Shown: positions 46,701 through 57,996, counted from the first letter of the stretch. The stretch is 64,000 nucleotides of DNA from Glebionis coronaria (GCA_025667525.1 JANFOE010000055.1:310001-374000), one strand, 5' to 3'. Made by a program: numbers and translations. The notes: a model not told the origin generated them from the sequence alone.

Positions 46701-49390
46701 AGCCCACTATTCAAAGCCAACGAAGGGTGAATCCAAAAATCCATGAAGTCATCAAAACAGAGGTTATCAAACTTCTTGATGCGGGTATGATTTACCCTAT
46801 TTCGGATTCCCCGTGGGTTAGTCCAATCCATTGTGTGCCCAAGAAGGGCGGAATAACCGTTGTTCCCAATGAACACAACGAGTTGATTCCCACTCGTCTC
46901 GTTACTGGGTGGAGAGTTTGTATAGACTACCGCAAACTCAATGATGCCACGAGAAAGGATCATTTCCCTCTACCTTTCATGGACCAAATGCTTGAACGAT
47001 TAGCCGGTAATGAATATTACTGCTTTTTGGATGGTTTCTCGGGTTATTTTCAAATACCCATCGATCCCCAAGATCAAGAGAAGACTACATTCACTTGTCC
47101 CTATGGCACTTTCGCTTACAAAAGAATGCCTTTTGGCTTATGTAATGCGCCAGGGACGTTCCAAAGGTGTATGTTAGCTATCTTCCATGACATGGTTGAA
47201 CAAACCATGGAAGTCTTCATGGATGATTTCTCGGTCTTCGGGGATTCCTTCTCTGCTTGCCTTGCCAATTTAGAACGTATGCTAAAGCGGTGTGAAGACA
47301 CTCGCCTTGTTCTAAATTGGGAAAAATGCCATTTTATGGTAAAAGAAGGCGTCGTGCTTGGACATAAGATTTCGAAAGCCGGTCTTGAAGTAGACCGTGC
47401 TAAAGTTGATGTTATAGCAAAGTTGCCTCCACCTTCCACTGTGAAGGGTGTGAGAAGTTTCTTGGGTCATGCGGGCTTCTACCGCCGATTTATCAAAGAC
47501 TTTTCTCAAATCGCTCGCCCGATGACCCACCTCTTGGAAAAAGATACTCCTTTTCTCTTTTCCAAAGAGTGTCTTGAAGCCTTCAACTCGCTTAAGGATA
47601 AGCTAACTAAGGCACCCGTCTTGGTTACCCCTAATTGGGAGCTGCCCTTTGAGTTGATGTGCGATGCTAGCGATTTTGCTATTGGAGCGGTTCTTGGACA
47701 AAGAGTGAACAAACACTTCCAACCGATCCATTACGCTAGCAAGACAATGACTGGGGCACAATTGCATTATACGACAACCGAAAAGGAGCTTTTAGCTGTT
47801 GTCTATGCTTTTGAAAAATTCCGCCCCTATCTTGTCCTTTCCACCACCATTGTGTACACCGATCATTCCGCGTTGAAGTACTTGTTGACAAAGCAAGATT
47901 CCAAACCAAGACTTCTTCGCTGGGTTTTGCTGCTCCAGGAATTTAAAATCGACATCCGCGATAAAAAAGGAGCAGAAAACCTAGCCGCGGACCATCTTAG
48001 TAGACTTGAGGATCCATACCAAGGGGATCATCCGACCAAAGAAATCAATGATTCTTTTCCCTTGGAGACCTTAATGTCTATAAACTCGAAGCCGAATGAA
48101 ACCCCGTGGTTTGCGGACTTTGCAAACTACTTGGCGGGTGGAATTCTCAAGGAAGGGTTGACGTCCCAGCAAAAGAAGAAGTTCTTTACCGACATCAAGA
48201 CTTACTTTTGGGACGACCCTTACCTGTTCAAACAATGCGCCGACTTGATTATCCGCCGATGTGTTGATGGACCGACAGCATCGGACATCCTTGATGCTTG
48301 CCACAAAGGACCCACCGGTGGTCACTTTGGTCCCAACTACACCGCTAAAAAAGTGTTTGATTCGGGATTTTATTGGCCCTCCATATACCGTGACGATCAC
48401 GATATGGTCAAACGATGTGATGTTTGCCAAAAGCAAGGCAAAATCACACATAAAGACGAGATGCCTCAGAATTTCATTCAAGAGTGTGAAATTTTTGATG
48501 TTTGGGGTATCGACTTTATGGGGCCATTCCCTTCATCTAAAGGAAACAAATACATCCTTGTAGCCGTTGACTACGTTTCAAAGTGGGTTGAAGCCAAAGC
48601 TTTGCCTACTAATGATGCAAGGGTGGTTTGTAACTTTTTGAAAGCTCTATTCGCTCGCTTCGGTGTGCCTCGTGCCATTATTAGTGATCGTGGGACTCAT
48701 TTCTGCAATGACCAATTTGCTCGAGTCATGGCTAAGTACGGTGTAAACCATCGTCTTTCCACAGCCTACCACCCACAAACTAATGGCCAGGCCGAAATAT
48801 CCAACCGAGGACTAAAGCGAATTTTGGAAAGAACCGTGGGAGAGCATCGTGCCGCATGGGCTGATAAACTCGATGATGCTTTGTGGGCTTTCCGTACTGC
48901 TTACAAGACCCCGATCGGCTGTACGCCCTATCGTCTTGTGTACGGGAAAGCGTGCCACCTCCCCATTGAGTTGGAGCACAAGGCTTATTGGGCCTTGAAG
49001 TGGGCTAATTTTGATATCAACAAAGCCGGTGACCTACGCAAGATCCAACTCAATGAGCTGAATGAACTCCGGAATGAGGCTTATGAAAATTCTTTGATCT
49101 ATAAGGAAAGAACTAAGCTCATTCACGACTCCAAGATTAAAAACCGAGAGTTCCATGTTGGAGACAAAGTCTTACTTTTTAACTCTCGGTTGAAAATCTT
49201 TTCGGGCAAGCTCAAATCTCGTTGGTCCGGCCCATTCACCATCGCCCAAATTTTTCCATATGGTACTCTCGAGCTCGCTCAACCTAATGGACCGAATTTT
49301 AAGGTGAATGGCCAACGAGTGAAGTTATACTTTGGTGAGGACACCTCTCACGAGGTGATTCCATCCCTCACTACGTTCCCCATGAACTAA
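43712..49390 (+). CDS. Element D Gag-Pol polyprotein, 1892 aa, Athila type
   Basis: The only intact large gene in the window, and the autonomous engine of its family. Start: first ATG after the PBS (MRTRSTSYQ). Order: N-rich segment; Gag at about 50-270 ([34 protein letters not shown]); zinc-binding [13 protein letters not shown] at about 316-328; Q/P/N-rich linker; aspartic protease at about 660-790 with D695 in ADLGAS; reverse transcriptase at about 1010-1200 with catalytic FMDD (D1171, D1172); RNase H at about 1310-1420 with D1318 in CDASD and TDHSALKYL; integrase with HHCC near 1530-1580 and D1601, D1659, E1695 (D,D-35-E); basic C-terminus, no chromodomain. All catalytic residues visible are present. 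Gag packages RNA in cytoplasmic particles; integrase acts in the nucleus. Gag and Pol share one frame with no stop between, so their ratio must be set in another way. Confidence 0.95.
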   Translation: MRTRSTSYQEPEPLDNLDMAGVQNNNNIPPPNNNNNNNNPPFNNMNNNNNEPLPDNRPMIELLQAHVDGNTDPIVIPPIAANNFELKSGFIQMVSAQPFLGRTIDDPHDHIKRFLQLTNTVKFNGVPQEVIRLQLFPFSLEGQARHWLAKEPPQSILSWTDLETKFINYFFPPSRTTALRNEIINFEQKYDESFSESWDRFKDLLRKCPQHGFTKVHQINTFYNGLSMSDQDSLNSASGGNLLAKTSNAAWDIIENKSRVQTKSVRTNVASASTNDSDKRLDKLTTLLETLVTHTVSNNNSNNAKNAQVNAVSQPCEICGGPHSYTTCTATQDYPAENVNAAYGTYQQPAYPAKPQGDRNLLSYRSNNYLSPPGFPPTNPNQQQHLNRPPQQQQQPRQPYIPPHKQQQPPQRNNQVYQQPAYQPPAYNAPPNQPTALHQEVETYMRTNDAIVGNLQREVLNLKADLVKQVNDLRADMRNTLDSQTNDLRNMMASFFQSSQPSSSGTLPSNTVANPRGEMKAITTRSGKGTKEPELPIPPPVVVTKENESPAPIPPPSPSPISPPLHSTPPPPVVVSDPIPLKPSSSSNIPYPSRLRKEKQKSKDDIQVSNFLKMFKQLNFNISFAEALAHMPKYAKMFKDLLSDKEKLLDIANTQLNENCSAVLLRKLPTKLGDPGRFLIPCNFPGVENCMALADLGASINLMPLSVWKQLSLPELVPTKMTLELANRTVAYPVGIAEDVIVGVDKFTFPADFVVVDYEMDPRVPLIVGRPFLRTGRTLIDVEAGELIMRVGDDKVVFNMGKLSKQPYSYESVNCIDVLDEACEEHFNDACKSIPTSLPTVETVSSIDSSLSLFGDSDLFWNNLEDAMGDANLATNDSPTEGDEDMSFFDNLLTEDNPSPPSPTVIAIDTPTLKTPPVENPPDLELKELPPHLEYVFLDDNKKSPVIIAKDLNDEEKSRLVAVLKDHKKAIAWKISDIRGIDPHFCTHKILMEDDFKPTIQSQRRVNPKIHEVIKTEVIKLLDAGMIYPISDSPWVSPIHCVPKKGGITVVPNEHNELIPTRLVTGWRVCIDYRKLNDATRKDHFPLPFMDQMLERLAGNEYYCFLDGFSGYFQIPIDPQDQEKTTFTCPYGTFAYKRMPFGLCNAPGTFQRCMLAIFHDMVEQTMEVFMDDFSVFGDSFSACLANLERMLKRCEDTRLVLNWEKCHFMVKEGVVLGHKISKAGLEVDRAKVDVIAKLPPPSTVKGVRSFLGHAGFYRRFIKDFSQIARPMTHLLEKDTPFLFSKECLEAFNSLKDKLTKAPVLVTPNWELPFELMCDASDFAIGAVLGQRVNKHFQPIHYASKTMTGAQLHYTTTEKELLAVVYAFEKFRPYLVLSTTIVYTDHSALKYLLTKQDSKPRLLRWVLLLQEFKIDIRDKKGAENLAADHLSRLEDPYQGDHPTKEINDSFPLETLMSINSKPNETPWFADFANYLAGGILKEGLTSQQKKKFFTDIKTYFWDDPYLFKQCADLIIRRCVDGPTASDILDACHKGPTGGHFGPNYTAKKVFDSGFYWPSIYRDDHDMVKRCDVCQKQGKITHKDEMPQNFIQECEIFDVWGIDFMGPFPSSKGNKYILVAVDYVSKWVEAKALPTNDARVVCNFLKALFARFGVPRAIISDRGTHFCNDQFARVMAKYGVNHRLSTAYHPQTNGQAEISNRGLKRILERTVGEHRAAWADKLDDALWAFRTAYKTPIGCTPYRLVYGKACHLPIELEHKAYWALKWANFDINKAGDLRKIQLNELNELRNEAYENSLIYKERTKLIHDSKIKNREFHVGDKVLLFNSRLKIFSGKLKSRWSGPFTIAQIFPYGTLELAQPNGPNFKVNGQRVKLYFGEDTSHEVIPSLTTFPMN

Positions 49391-51285
49391 ATTTGGGTCG
49401 AGTCAGGCTCGTGACTCGGTTATCAAAAACAAGCGCTCCTCGGGAGGCAGCCCGAGTATCTATCCCTTTAACCCCCTAAGTGTAGGGGAGGACCTATTTT
49501 GGTCATTTGTGTTTGTGTGGTGATGTGCTTACAGGGATTACTGCAATCTTGGAAATCTTTGAAGAACCGTGCTCCCGTGTTATCTGAAATCCGGTTCTAT
49601 CTCTCAACTATCGTGATTCAATTTTCTTCATACTCACATTTGAAATTGATCACTTTAGTCGTCTCTTCCTTAACTCGAGTTAACCAACGTGCACAATGTC
49701 ATAAGTGTAGGGGAGACTTTTCCCACATGCTTAAACATTGAGGACAATGTTTATCTTCAGTGTAGGGGAGACTTCTATCGAAGTTTTAAGTGGACTTTTC
49801 CATGAAAATGCCTTCATTTAACCAGAAAATCCCATTTTTCAACATTTTTCAAATTTTTTTTTATTAACTTTGGCCATTTAGTTGTAATTTTTAAATTTTT
49901 ATCGTTGCTTTCATATGTATATATCCCGCAATAAAGTCAAAAATATTAATAAAGTGGTGTAGCTAGTTTAGAAGCCTTTGATATATTAGGCCCGTTGCGT
50001 TTATTTTGACTCAACCCGAATAGACTTATCCAAGTTTATTCTAGCTAGTATCCTTAACCATGTAGACCTTAATTGGTTTATTAGGCTAAGTGTCCACGAG
50101 TCTCATTACTTGAGATTTTAAATTGTGTAGGACGAGAAATGATAGAGTCAATTATAAGTCGGTATTCTTGCGCAAGCTCACTTGGTGTAATTATTTGCCT
50201 ATTCTCCCATCACTTGCTAATAATTTATCTGCAATAAGTAAGGTCTTACGATTTGAAAAGTTACTTAGCTTCTAGCCCAAGATCGTTTAAAAGTTGCTCG
50301 GTAATGATAAGAGTTCATAGCCAAGGCATAACTTATGAAGCGGGGCGCGAAGATTGGCGAGTCCGAAAAGGCCCTAACAAGGCATGAGGATTCAATTTTA
50401 TTGCTGAAGATCCAAAGTGATGTGAAAAGCATTATTCCTAAAGTCAATATGAAGGATCAAGACTCACGACGAAAAGCAATCAACTCCCGTAAAGATCATG
50501 GAGAAGTCTATCCGAAAAGACCCTAACAAGGTATGAGGATAAATAGATCCAAGTCCGAAAAGGAGGCGGATCGTTGTATCTCAAAATCCCAAATAGAGAT
50601 TGAAGAAATAATCATGAAGTCGTGGTCAACAAAGTTGGAGTACCCCTCAAAAGTCTCCAAGTGAAGAAACTCTATTATGATGAGAAGACCATTATATCAA
50701 GAACGTCTCTCGAAGATATGAAGTATGAAGTACATGCCAAATATCGGCCCGAGAAAGGTCTCAAATCGTGAACCAAGTTATGCCAAGATATGAACTTTTT
50801 GATATCCCGAGAAGCAGTTTTAAGAGATTTTGTCCTTTAGTTAACTATTGATCAAATCGTCCTACTTTGCTTTCAGCCTTAATAAACTATCGAAATAAGT
50901 CCAAAAATGCATCTTCATGATCATTCTAAGACAAAAATAAAATATAAGAGATACAACTAGGAATAAGGGAGTTTAAGCATTTAATTAAGCCATGTGTGTA
51001 AGTGTTTGATTTACTAACTTATAATAACAATGATCTCGTTTTTAAGCTTAGTTTGGGGAACGTGAAACTTGAGGGTGATAAATCTTCGCAACACCAAAGC
51101 CCTAATGTAAGTCCTTGATTTCTTTACAAGTTATTTTCATTCTTCTGCTTACTTTAAGGTTTTAAGTTCTCTTAGTATTTTAATTGTTGTTTAGTAGAAT
51201 TTAAATAAGGCCAAGGTTGATTAATTATGAGAAAAATGTAAAATTGCTTTATCACTAAGCATTGCATGAGGGCATGGCAATGGTT
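49391..51285 (+). other. Element D 3' non-coding region
   Basis: 1.9 kb with no convincing gene. CGAGTC...GACTCG stem at 49399-49418; PPT-like copies at 49478-49490, 49703-49715 and 49760-49770; perfect hairpin at 49732-49753; a block with repeated CGAAAAGRCCCTAACAAGG (about 50367 and 50514); and conserved blocks near 50930-51110 shared with A, C and E. A 63-codon ORF at 50335-50526 has a partial counterpart in E but changes like non-coding DNA. Confidence 0.65.
49703..49770 (+). other. Element D internal PPT-like / hairpin / PPT-like module
   Basis: AAGTGTAGGGGAG (49703-49715), then TAAACATTG-AGGA-CAATGTTTA (49732-49753, perfect 9-bp stem), then GTGTAGGGGAG (49760-49770). Both flanking copies are followed by ACTT. 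The true PPT at 51286-51299 has the same AAGTGTAGGGG core. Confidence 0.8.
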
Positions 51286-51299
51286 AAGTGTAGGGGATT
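51260..51299 (+). promoter_or_regulatory. Element D inverted repeat and polypurine tract
   Basis: CATTG-CATG-AGGG-CATG-G-CAATG (51260-51282, 9-bp stem with a one-base bulge), then PPT AAGTGTAGGGGATT (51286-51299) directly before the 3' LTR. Confidence 0.8.
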
Positions 51300-52869
51300 T
51301 GATAGGTGTGTAAACACCCATCCTTTTACCACTTAATTCTGGCTAAAACAAGACCAAAACACGTAATTAATATCATTTGTTTGGAATTATGCGTGGTTTT
51401 TGTGTTTACTGTGATTTCAGAGCTAACCGGATGAATATTAAAGAAAACATGGGATTGCACGGGATTTATCAAGGAAAAAGACTCAAGATAAAGTCTATTG
51501 TCCAAGACGTGCAAAAGATTTGAAGTCACTAGGCCTATTCGAAGATTTATTGAAGAAAAGGACTAAAGACGGAAGATTTTCATAAGTCGAAGAAACTCGA
51601 GTCTATTTAACGAAGAAATTAAAAGACGAGTTGGATTTAATCGACGACAAATCCCGAATCAGAATCGAAAACGTCAACTTTTCTGAAAAGACGAGAAGAC
51701 AAGAAGAAGAGGAGAAAGCCCACTCACCAACCAACCACTAGGAGTATAAATAGAAACTCCCTTCACACATTAGGGAGTTAGTTTTTATTTTCCTTTTTTC
51801 CCAGGCTTTGTAGTTCGTCTCATCACAAATTCCATTAGGGAGTTTGGTGATTTTCATCTTTTTCTTTTCATCTTGTAATCTTCAATCATTAACCTTGTTA
51901 CTTTTTCATTAATCAATCCATTCCATCTTTCTATTTATCTTGTTCTTCATCACTTTTATTGCAAGTTTCTAAGTTTCTTCTTTGATTCTAGTTTGATCTT
52001 AAAAAGTTGTTGAATTAGTGTTTTTATTGGTGGGATTTGTTCTTTATGGTATGTTAATGATTATTGGTTAGTTTGGTTAAACCTTTTTAAGTATTTGATT
52101 TGATTTTGGATTTTTGATTAAGTTTCCCGTTCGTGTCTGCTGTTTCTGTTCTTCATCTCCCTGATTTTCCGAATAGCCAATTTCACGTTTGCCTTACTCG
52201 GAATATTTCAATTATTCCGAGTGGAGGTTTTACTTCTTCTTTATTCGGAATATTTCAATTATTCCGAATAGGGCCTCACATTCCGAATAGCCATTTTAGA
52301 GTTTCCCTTATTCGGAACTTTTCAATTATTCCGAATAGGGGTGTTCTCGGTTCCTTATTCGGAACTTTTATAACTTTCCGCATAGCCATCTGTTGTTTTC
52401 CTATTCGGAACTTTTTAGATATTCCGAATAGGTGTATTTTATTTCCTTTACTCGGAATATTTCAAATATTCCGCATAGCCCTATTATTCCGCATGGGAGC
52501 ATCTTATTCCGAATGATGTGATTTTTCCGAATCAAGCAAACTTTCCGCATAGGCAGTTTTCCGAATGGGAGTATTTTCCGCATGGTGTATACTTTCCGAA
52601 TAGAGCAATAATTCCCAATTTATTCCGCATAGAGCAACATTCCGCATAAGGGTTATTTTCAGCATAGGGCATTCTTCAGTAAGAGTTATTTTTCAGATTA
52701 TTTTTCAGATTATTAATTGTTGATTGTTTTAAGTTTACTTCTTTACCATTTTAGTAGAATAGAAAACCAAATCCACTTTTTGTCACCAAGAACAAATCAT
52801 TCTACTTTTAAATAAGATCAATTCGAGAGGATTCCGAGAATCTGAACCTAGCAAAAACTCAAATATCAG
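51300..52869 (+). repeat. Element D 3' LTR, different subfamily from its 5' LTR
   Basis: 1570 bp, TGATAGGTG...ATATCA. It starts with the same terminal inverted repeat and shares blocks with the 5' LTR (AATTATGCGTGGTTT, TAGTAGAATAGA, CACCAAGAACAA, TCAATTCGAGA), but much of the rest differs and it is 520 bp shorter. TATA box at 51745-51752. Confidence 0.88.
52158..52660 (+). repeat. TTCCGAATAG motif array in D 3' LTR
   Basis: More than twenty TTCCGAATAG / TTCCGCATAG motifs, some as the reverse complement TTCGGAA, so that inverted pairs occur. Downstream of the TATA box. Apparent ORFs here are repeats of the motif and not genes. Confidence 0.75.
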
Positions 52870-54780
52870 ATATATGTGTTATGTGTTGTATTAATTCTTA
52901 TAAGTGTCATCATAGGAGGGAGTGCATTGGAGAAAGGGTAATTGTATAAGTATGGTGGCCAACATAGTTATACAAGTACCACAACTTCAATGGATTCCTA
53001 AGTATGAGTGCATGAAAGAGGGTTAGTACATGCTTGTATAGTAGATGTTAGACGGATTTAAGTATATGTATCCCGATATGCTTATATATGTATGATCCCC
53101 TACAATTATCGATTGTATCCTTAGGAGGGTGGCTAGCTCGTTTTTTTATATATTAAACCTCCGTTGTAGCGTATTCTTTGAGTTTCGTATTTCATGTGTA
53201 CGTTTTAAAATGGTGTTCTTGGTTTTAAGTCTATTGAATAACTTGGGATTTCTTTTGAGATAATGATATCTTTTGTGTTGGGTCTTACATTTCTTTTGGT
53301 CGGTATATATTGAAAAAAAAGGGACTTGGAAATCTAATATAGAGTTAGATAGTTGGTTGTATTCGGTAAAATAAGGGTAAGGTGTTGGAGTCGTGTTTGA
53401 AACAAGATGTAACATAAGATTTTTTTTTTAATCAACACTTATTTATTTCAAATTCTAAAAGACTTTCTTTAAAATAAAGCCAAATAAAATTTCTTTCTAC
53501 TTAAATAGTTTATATAATTGAGCTTAATCAATATACGTCATTTATAATTATTTATGCAAGACTAAAAAAAGTTCATGAAAATTTCACATACATTTATTTC
53601 TTTTCATTTAAAAAGGATTACGTTAATTACTAAGAGGATTCTTTAGTTTTTTTTTTTAAAAACAACTAGTATAAAATTGTTTTGGTCATAACTTGTTCGT
53701 TTTTAAAGCTTTTTGGATGATTCAAAAGCCTAAAATTATGTACTCGGAATGTACTTTTCAAATATTTGGTATGTATAGTCATGGGGTGTCAGTAGCTTGA
53801 TCTAATTTTGGTACAAGTGACGGGTTCAAGGTTGAGTTTTGAATAGTAGTTTTTTTTATGATTTGGGATGCACGTGATACCTAGTCTTGAGTTGAGTTTT
53901 GAGATCGTCTAGAAGGTTGTTTGTAGATTGTTTGAGTCATATAGATGTGGTGAGGAAAGAAAAGAAAAAAAATATTCTTTTGGAAAAGTCGATCTTGTGC
54001 ACGGTTTAAATAATATGTCGCGGGCCATAAGATGTTTTGGTTGCCATTAAGTGTTTCTTGGATCATTTTTCGTTGTCATGAGTCATTTGAATTGGTACAT
54101 GTTTGAGTTTTTCTTTTGATTTTTTGTGGTTTTGGTCTGCTTTAACTCATGCACGTGAAATGTCGTTAGTTTTCCGTGGGTTTGATTCGTTGATCGTATC
54201 TAGTGGATTCAGGATGTAGTTTTGGGTTCGCATTGATTGGGAGCGTTGAGGTAGACATATGAAAGACTTGGTCGCGCCTACACGATTAAGTAGGTGGCCC
54301 TGAGAGAATGGTCGGAATGCCCTTAGTGGGGATGAAAGAGTTAAAAGTTCGTAGACGAACTAATGTGGTCATGAGGTCTCTTAGGAGTGCCAAGGGAGAT
54401 GAATAGAGATTTGTATAATGTATGGATATTGGCACAAGTAACGCGCCATAGAGAGTGTTGGAAGGGGATATAATACCTCAAAGGTATTTATGATTGTTCG
54501 TAAGGCATGTAAGTTTTCCGAAAATTTCCTGAGATTTAGTAGGTTTGCCTATTACTTTGAGGTAGAACCATGAATAGAGAAAGTAGGAGAAGTGAGAGGA
54601 GTTGTAGTTAGTGCCTTTCAAAAGCGATTGTTGATGGAATGATTTAAAAACAAGAGTTGTTAGAAATTGCAACGGATGCAAGGTAACATTTGAGTTGCTT
54701 AGTAGTAGATTGGATGTGGAAAGCGGTTGAGTGGTCTGATGAGAGGAAGTATTGGTCTTTTAAAATGCGTGTAGAATTTT
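52870..54780 (+). other. Unclassified degraded sequence
   Basis: 1.9 kb between element D and recognisable chromovirus pol. No coding region, LTR edge or PBS could be supported. It may be the decayed gag/protease part of the Tekay-like element that follows. It does not match the missing piece of the B LTR that should follow a simple D insertion. Confidence 0.4.
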
Positions 54781-56909
54781 GCAAGTAAAACGAGGTAGGA
54801 ATTTATTCGTATTGCCGCTAAGAGAGGGTGCAAGGAGGACATAGTTGAAACTGCTAATGATGTTGTATGAACGCTTTGGGCTTACGGTTATACATTTGGC
54901 TTCACCAAAACACTAGCGGTTTTCATGGAGTCAATGAACCAAGTGTGCATGAACGTGTATAAACGATTTGTCATCGGGAGCATCGACGACATCTTGATCT
55001 ACTCAAAACTTAGAAGGAGAGTGAGGCGAATTATGAGTGGGTTTTGGAGTTGTTAGGAAAGGGAATTATACGCGAGATTTTCAAGTGTGAGTTTTAGGAT
55101 TAAGTTGGCCAGGACGAGTAGTCAGAGATGATGGCATATCAAGGAACCAACAAAGGGCGAAGTGAAGAAGGGTGAGGAAGCGTTTTGGAGGCTGAAGAGG
55201 TGGATTGGATAATGAGCAGATCTTGGCATTATTGGAAGGACTGGCTGAATTCGCGAAGCATGACGATACGTGGAGCAAGGATTTGGAGGTGTACGAGAAC
55301 GACAAAGAAAGACGATTGCTTATACAATGCAGGAACTTAAGATTTGGAAGAACTAGATAAGACTTAGTAGTGGAGCTGGATTGCTATATCTGCCTAGAAT
55401 GCTAGAGGCATTTGGTGTACGAGACGTAGAGAATGATCTATATGGATCATAAACGTCTCCAACACATATTTTATCATCTTGATTGAACCTTTGGAAAAGG
55501 TGATGGGTGGAGTTAAGTGATGAAAGAAAATTGCAAGGCCAAGTACCATCTGGGAAAGGCAAGCATGGTTGATGAGACATGGAATAAGAAGAATGAAGTG
55601 AAGCTGAGACGAACTTGAACTATATGGATGACGTATTAGGGTGGTTTGGATGAAGGATGTAGGTTGCACGAGTTGAGTTGTCTAAAGCAGAGAACACGTC
55701 AACATGTGTGTTGCGTGGCTTGGACAATCATATGGAGAAAAGGGACGTAGACTATACTTCCTACATAGATAGGAGTAGCTTAGAAAGGGCGATGTAAGGA
55801 CGAAGTTAGTGAAAGGGATACATAATGGGGTGGAGGATTAAGTACGATGAGAGTTGGGTGATAGTCGATAGACTGACTAATTCATCACCTATTTCAAGAG
55901 GAATGAGAAGTCACGTAGTTGAGAAGTTGGAAGGATTACGTACGGATGTGATGGAATAGAGGGTTTTGCGTAAAAGTTAGCCTAATATGTATGGAATGCC
56001 TTATGAAGAATTATGGCAAGGGAAGAAACGATGGGAAGCAAGCGTAGTATACTGTTGATAGACTAATGTTTGGTATGAGCATACTATAGGGGTAATTGAG
56101 AAATACGCCTAGAGCATTGGCGTGAGATTTGGAGATAGTTGGAGGACGCATTATAGTAGGAAGAATTCTCCTACAAAGAGAGAGTCACCGATGAGAGGGG
56201 CATATTCCCCATTGATGAGGATGTAAGGAATAAGGGAGGAAACACCTAAATTATAGGTTGAAGACGGGATATAAGATGGTATGGAAATTAAGATTGTGGA
56301 GAGACAAGCGAAAAGTAGTATGGAGGAAGAATGATTCGAGGGAGCAAGAGGTTGTGAAGATAGTGGGGTGATATTGAATAGAAATCGTTAGAGCAAGAGG
56401 TTAGTAGTCACGAACAATGGAACGTCCACCTAGAGAAAAGGTGTAACACATGTTAGTATGAAGGATGGTTAGTTACTTGGTGCCGAGCATGGGAAAGCAA
56501 TGATGAGGTGGTGGTTATGACATGTTTCTTGTGAATATTATGGGAAGCTTTTGGTTATGCAATCCTTCATATACCATTGGATGTATTAAGGTTGGGAGAA
56601 CTTCCGAATGATGGAAAATCCGTAGAGGATAGAAGCCGTTAGGTATGGTGATAGGAATTGTAGTAGAAACTGCTGGAGTTAATTCATAGGGAATGAGGTG
56701 GATCACCGTTACAGTGGGATGAAGTTAGAAGCAGCCAACGTATTGGACCGGAGGTAGATCGGAAAACTATGGAGGTGGTGGCAGTGACTAAGTAGAGGTT
56801 GAAAATAGCAAAGAACCGACAAGAGAGCTATGCGGACAAGAGGCGTAAGCCGTTGAGATATGAGATAAAGTTATGCTAAAGGTTTCACCATGGAAAGGGG
56901 TGATGCGGT

Positions 56910-57188
56910 TTGGAAAGAAAAGGGAAGTTAGCACCTAGATTTGTGGGTCCATTTGAAATCCTTGAAAGGATTGGGCTAGTGGCGTATAGGTTGAGATTAC
57001 CGGAGGAATTGTGTAGTGTGCATGACGTATTTCATGTATCAAACTTGAGGAAATGCTTAGCAAGAACTGCCTTGCAAGTACCGTTAGATGATATTAGTAT
57101 GGATACGAGTCTTCGTTTTATCGAAGAGTTGATAGAGATTTTGGGTCGTGAAGTTAGGACGTTGGATAAAAAGGGTAATATACCGTAG
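56910..57188 (+). pseudogene. Chromovirus integrase C-terminus with chromodomain remnant
   Basis: 92 open codons: [42 protein letters not shown], typical of the end of Tekay/Del integrase. The next segment ([17 protein letters not shown]) is where the chromodomain begins; FTWERERVH further on in another frame (57218 onward) looks like its end. A chromodomain would steer integration to marked chromatin; here it is broken by a stop and a frameshift. Confidence 0.82.
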
Positions 57189-57302
57189 TTATGGGTATAT
57201 GGAATTTGGAACGTGGACTAGAGTTCACGTGGGAACGAGAAAGAGTTCATTTAGAACAAGTATTCATGTGATTTGTTGGTTGTGTGTTTGATCCTAAGGA
57301 GT

Positions 57303-57338
57303 AAATCTCGAGACGAGATTTCTATTAGGAGGGAGTGA
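57303..57338 (+). promoter_or_regulatory. Chromovirus hairpin and polypurine tract
   Basis: Perfect inverted repeat AAATCTCG-AGA-CGAGATTT (57303-57321), then TTAGGAGGGAGTGA before the LTR start TGTGACAACC at 57339. Confidence 0.7.
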
Positions 57339-57996
57339 TGTGACAACCGTGGTTTTGAGGTTCATCACTTGATCCTATTTTTAGGTTAATTTATGTGTGA
57401 CTATTTGATTTGTGTGTTTACATGTTTATTTTGCGTGAACGAGGTTAGTATGGATATCGTATATGGGTATTAAGTACTCATATGTAAATCGAGGAACGGT
57501 TATTTCATGTTCATGAGCTCACAATGTAGTGACTATGAAATGAGATGGTGTTATTTGATGGTTTTACGTATACGTATATGTATTATAGAAAATCGTATTT
57601 TTACGATTTACGGTTTAGCATATTGAGGTCTCGGAAGAGGTATTTAGTCACGGGAGTATTTTTCGTGATGGTTTTAAGTCATTTAGGACTTAAATATAAA
57701 GTTTATTTCAAAATTTGAGATTTTTTCTAAAACTGTATATTTTACGTCTTTTACGGTAAAACGTGTAAAAACTGACTAGTTTTACGGTTTTGAGGTTTTG
57801 GAGGCTTTAGGAGCTGAAATAAATTAAAGAAAATTAAGGTAATATTATTAATACATATATTAATAATAAGAAGAAAAAAAATGAAAATTAAGGGGGTAGG
57901 GTCGGTTTTGGACGCAAGAAAAGAAAGGAAAAAAGGGAAAAAGAGAAAAAAAAAAGGAAACAAGTTTTATAATTGGACTAGGATTCTTGTGTACAT

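Larger units (their letters stand above)
41409..52869 (+). mobile_element. Element D: Athila-like Ty3/gypsy with intact gag-pol and unequal LTRs
   Basis: 5' LTR 41409-43498, PBS 43501-43518, gag-pol 43712-49390, 3' non-coding region with PPT to 51299, 3' LTR 51300-52869. The polyprotein is uninterrupted, which suggests recent activity. The LTRs differ in length (2090 and 1570 bp) and clearly in sequence, and the flanks (AACAT before, GATAT after) do not match. A single insertion would have identical LTRs and a 5-bp repeat, so D is probably a recombinant of two related elements. Confidence 0.85.
54781..57338 (+). pseudogene. Tekay/Del-like chromovirus pol, heavily degraded
   Basis: Pieces in shifting frames: RT near 54880-55010 (FMESMNQVCMNVYK, then IDDILIYSK with the catalytic DD); the following KFSKCEF segment near 55078; EEAFWRLKR near 55170; RNase H WRHLVYE / YMDHKRLQHIF near 55408-55470; integrase end 56770-57190. 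Stops are frequent. The RT-RNase H-integrase order and the C-terminus mark a chromovirus of the Tekay/Del group, a lineage different from A-E. A CTCGAGACGAGATTTC-type box and AGGAGGGAG PPT follow at 57307-57335. Confidence 0.75.

Noticed and set aside
50335..50526. 63-codon ORF in D with a 66-codon partner in E (62464-62664, - strand), both starting MKR-AKIGES
   Set aside because: Over the first ~48 codons I count about 4 synonymous and 13 amino-acid-changing differences, and the frames diverge after a one-base indel. That is the pattern of conserved non-coding DNA, not of a protein.
49391..51285. Possible envelope-like third ORF known from some Athila elements
   Set aside because: No long open frame, signal peptide or membrane segment is visible in the 3' regions of A, B, D or E.
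52133..52516. 127-codon ORF in the D 3' LTR and similar ORFs in LTR E (60636-60866, 60701-60913)
   Set aside because: They translate the CGGAAT-type motif array (repeated FRI/IPD/IPN); an artefact of the repeats.
52870..54780. Host gene between D and the chromovirus
   Set aside because: Only short unrelated ORFs; no splice-bounded coding pattern or recognisable motif.
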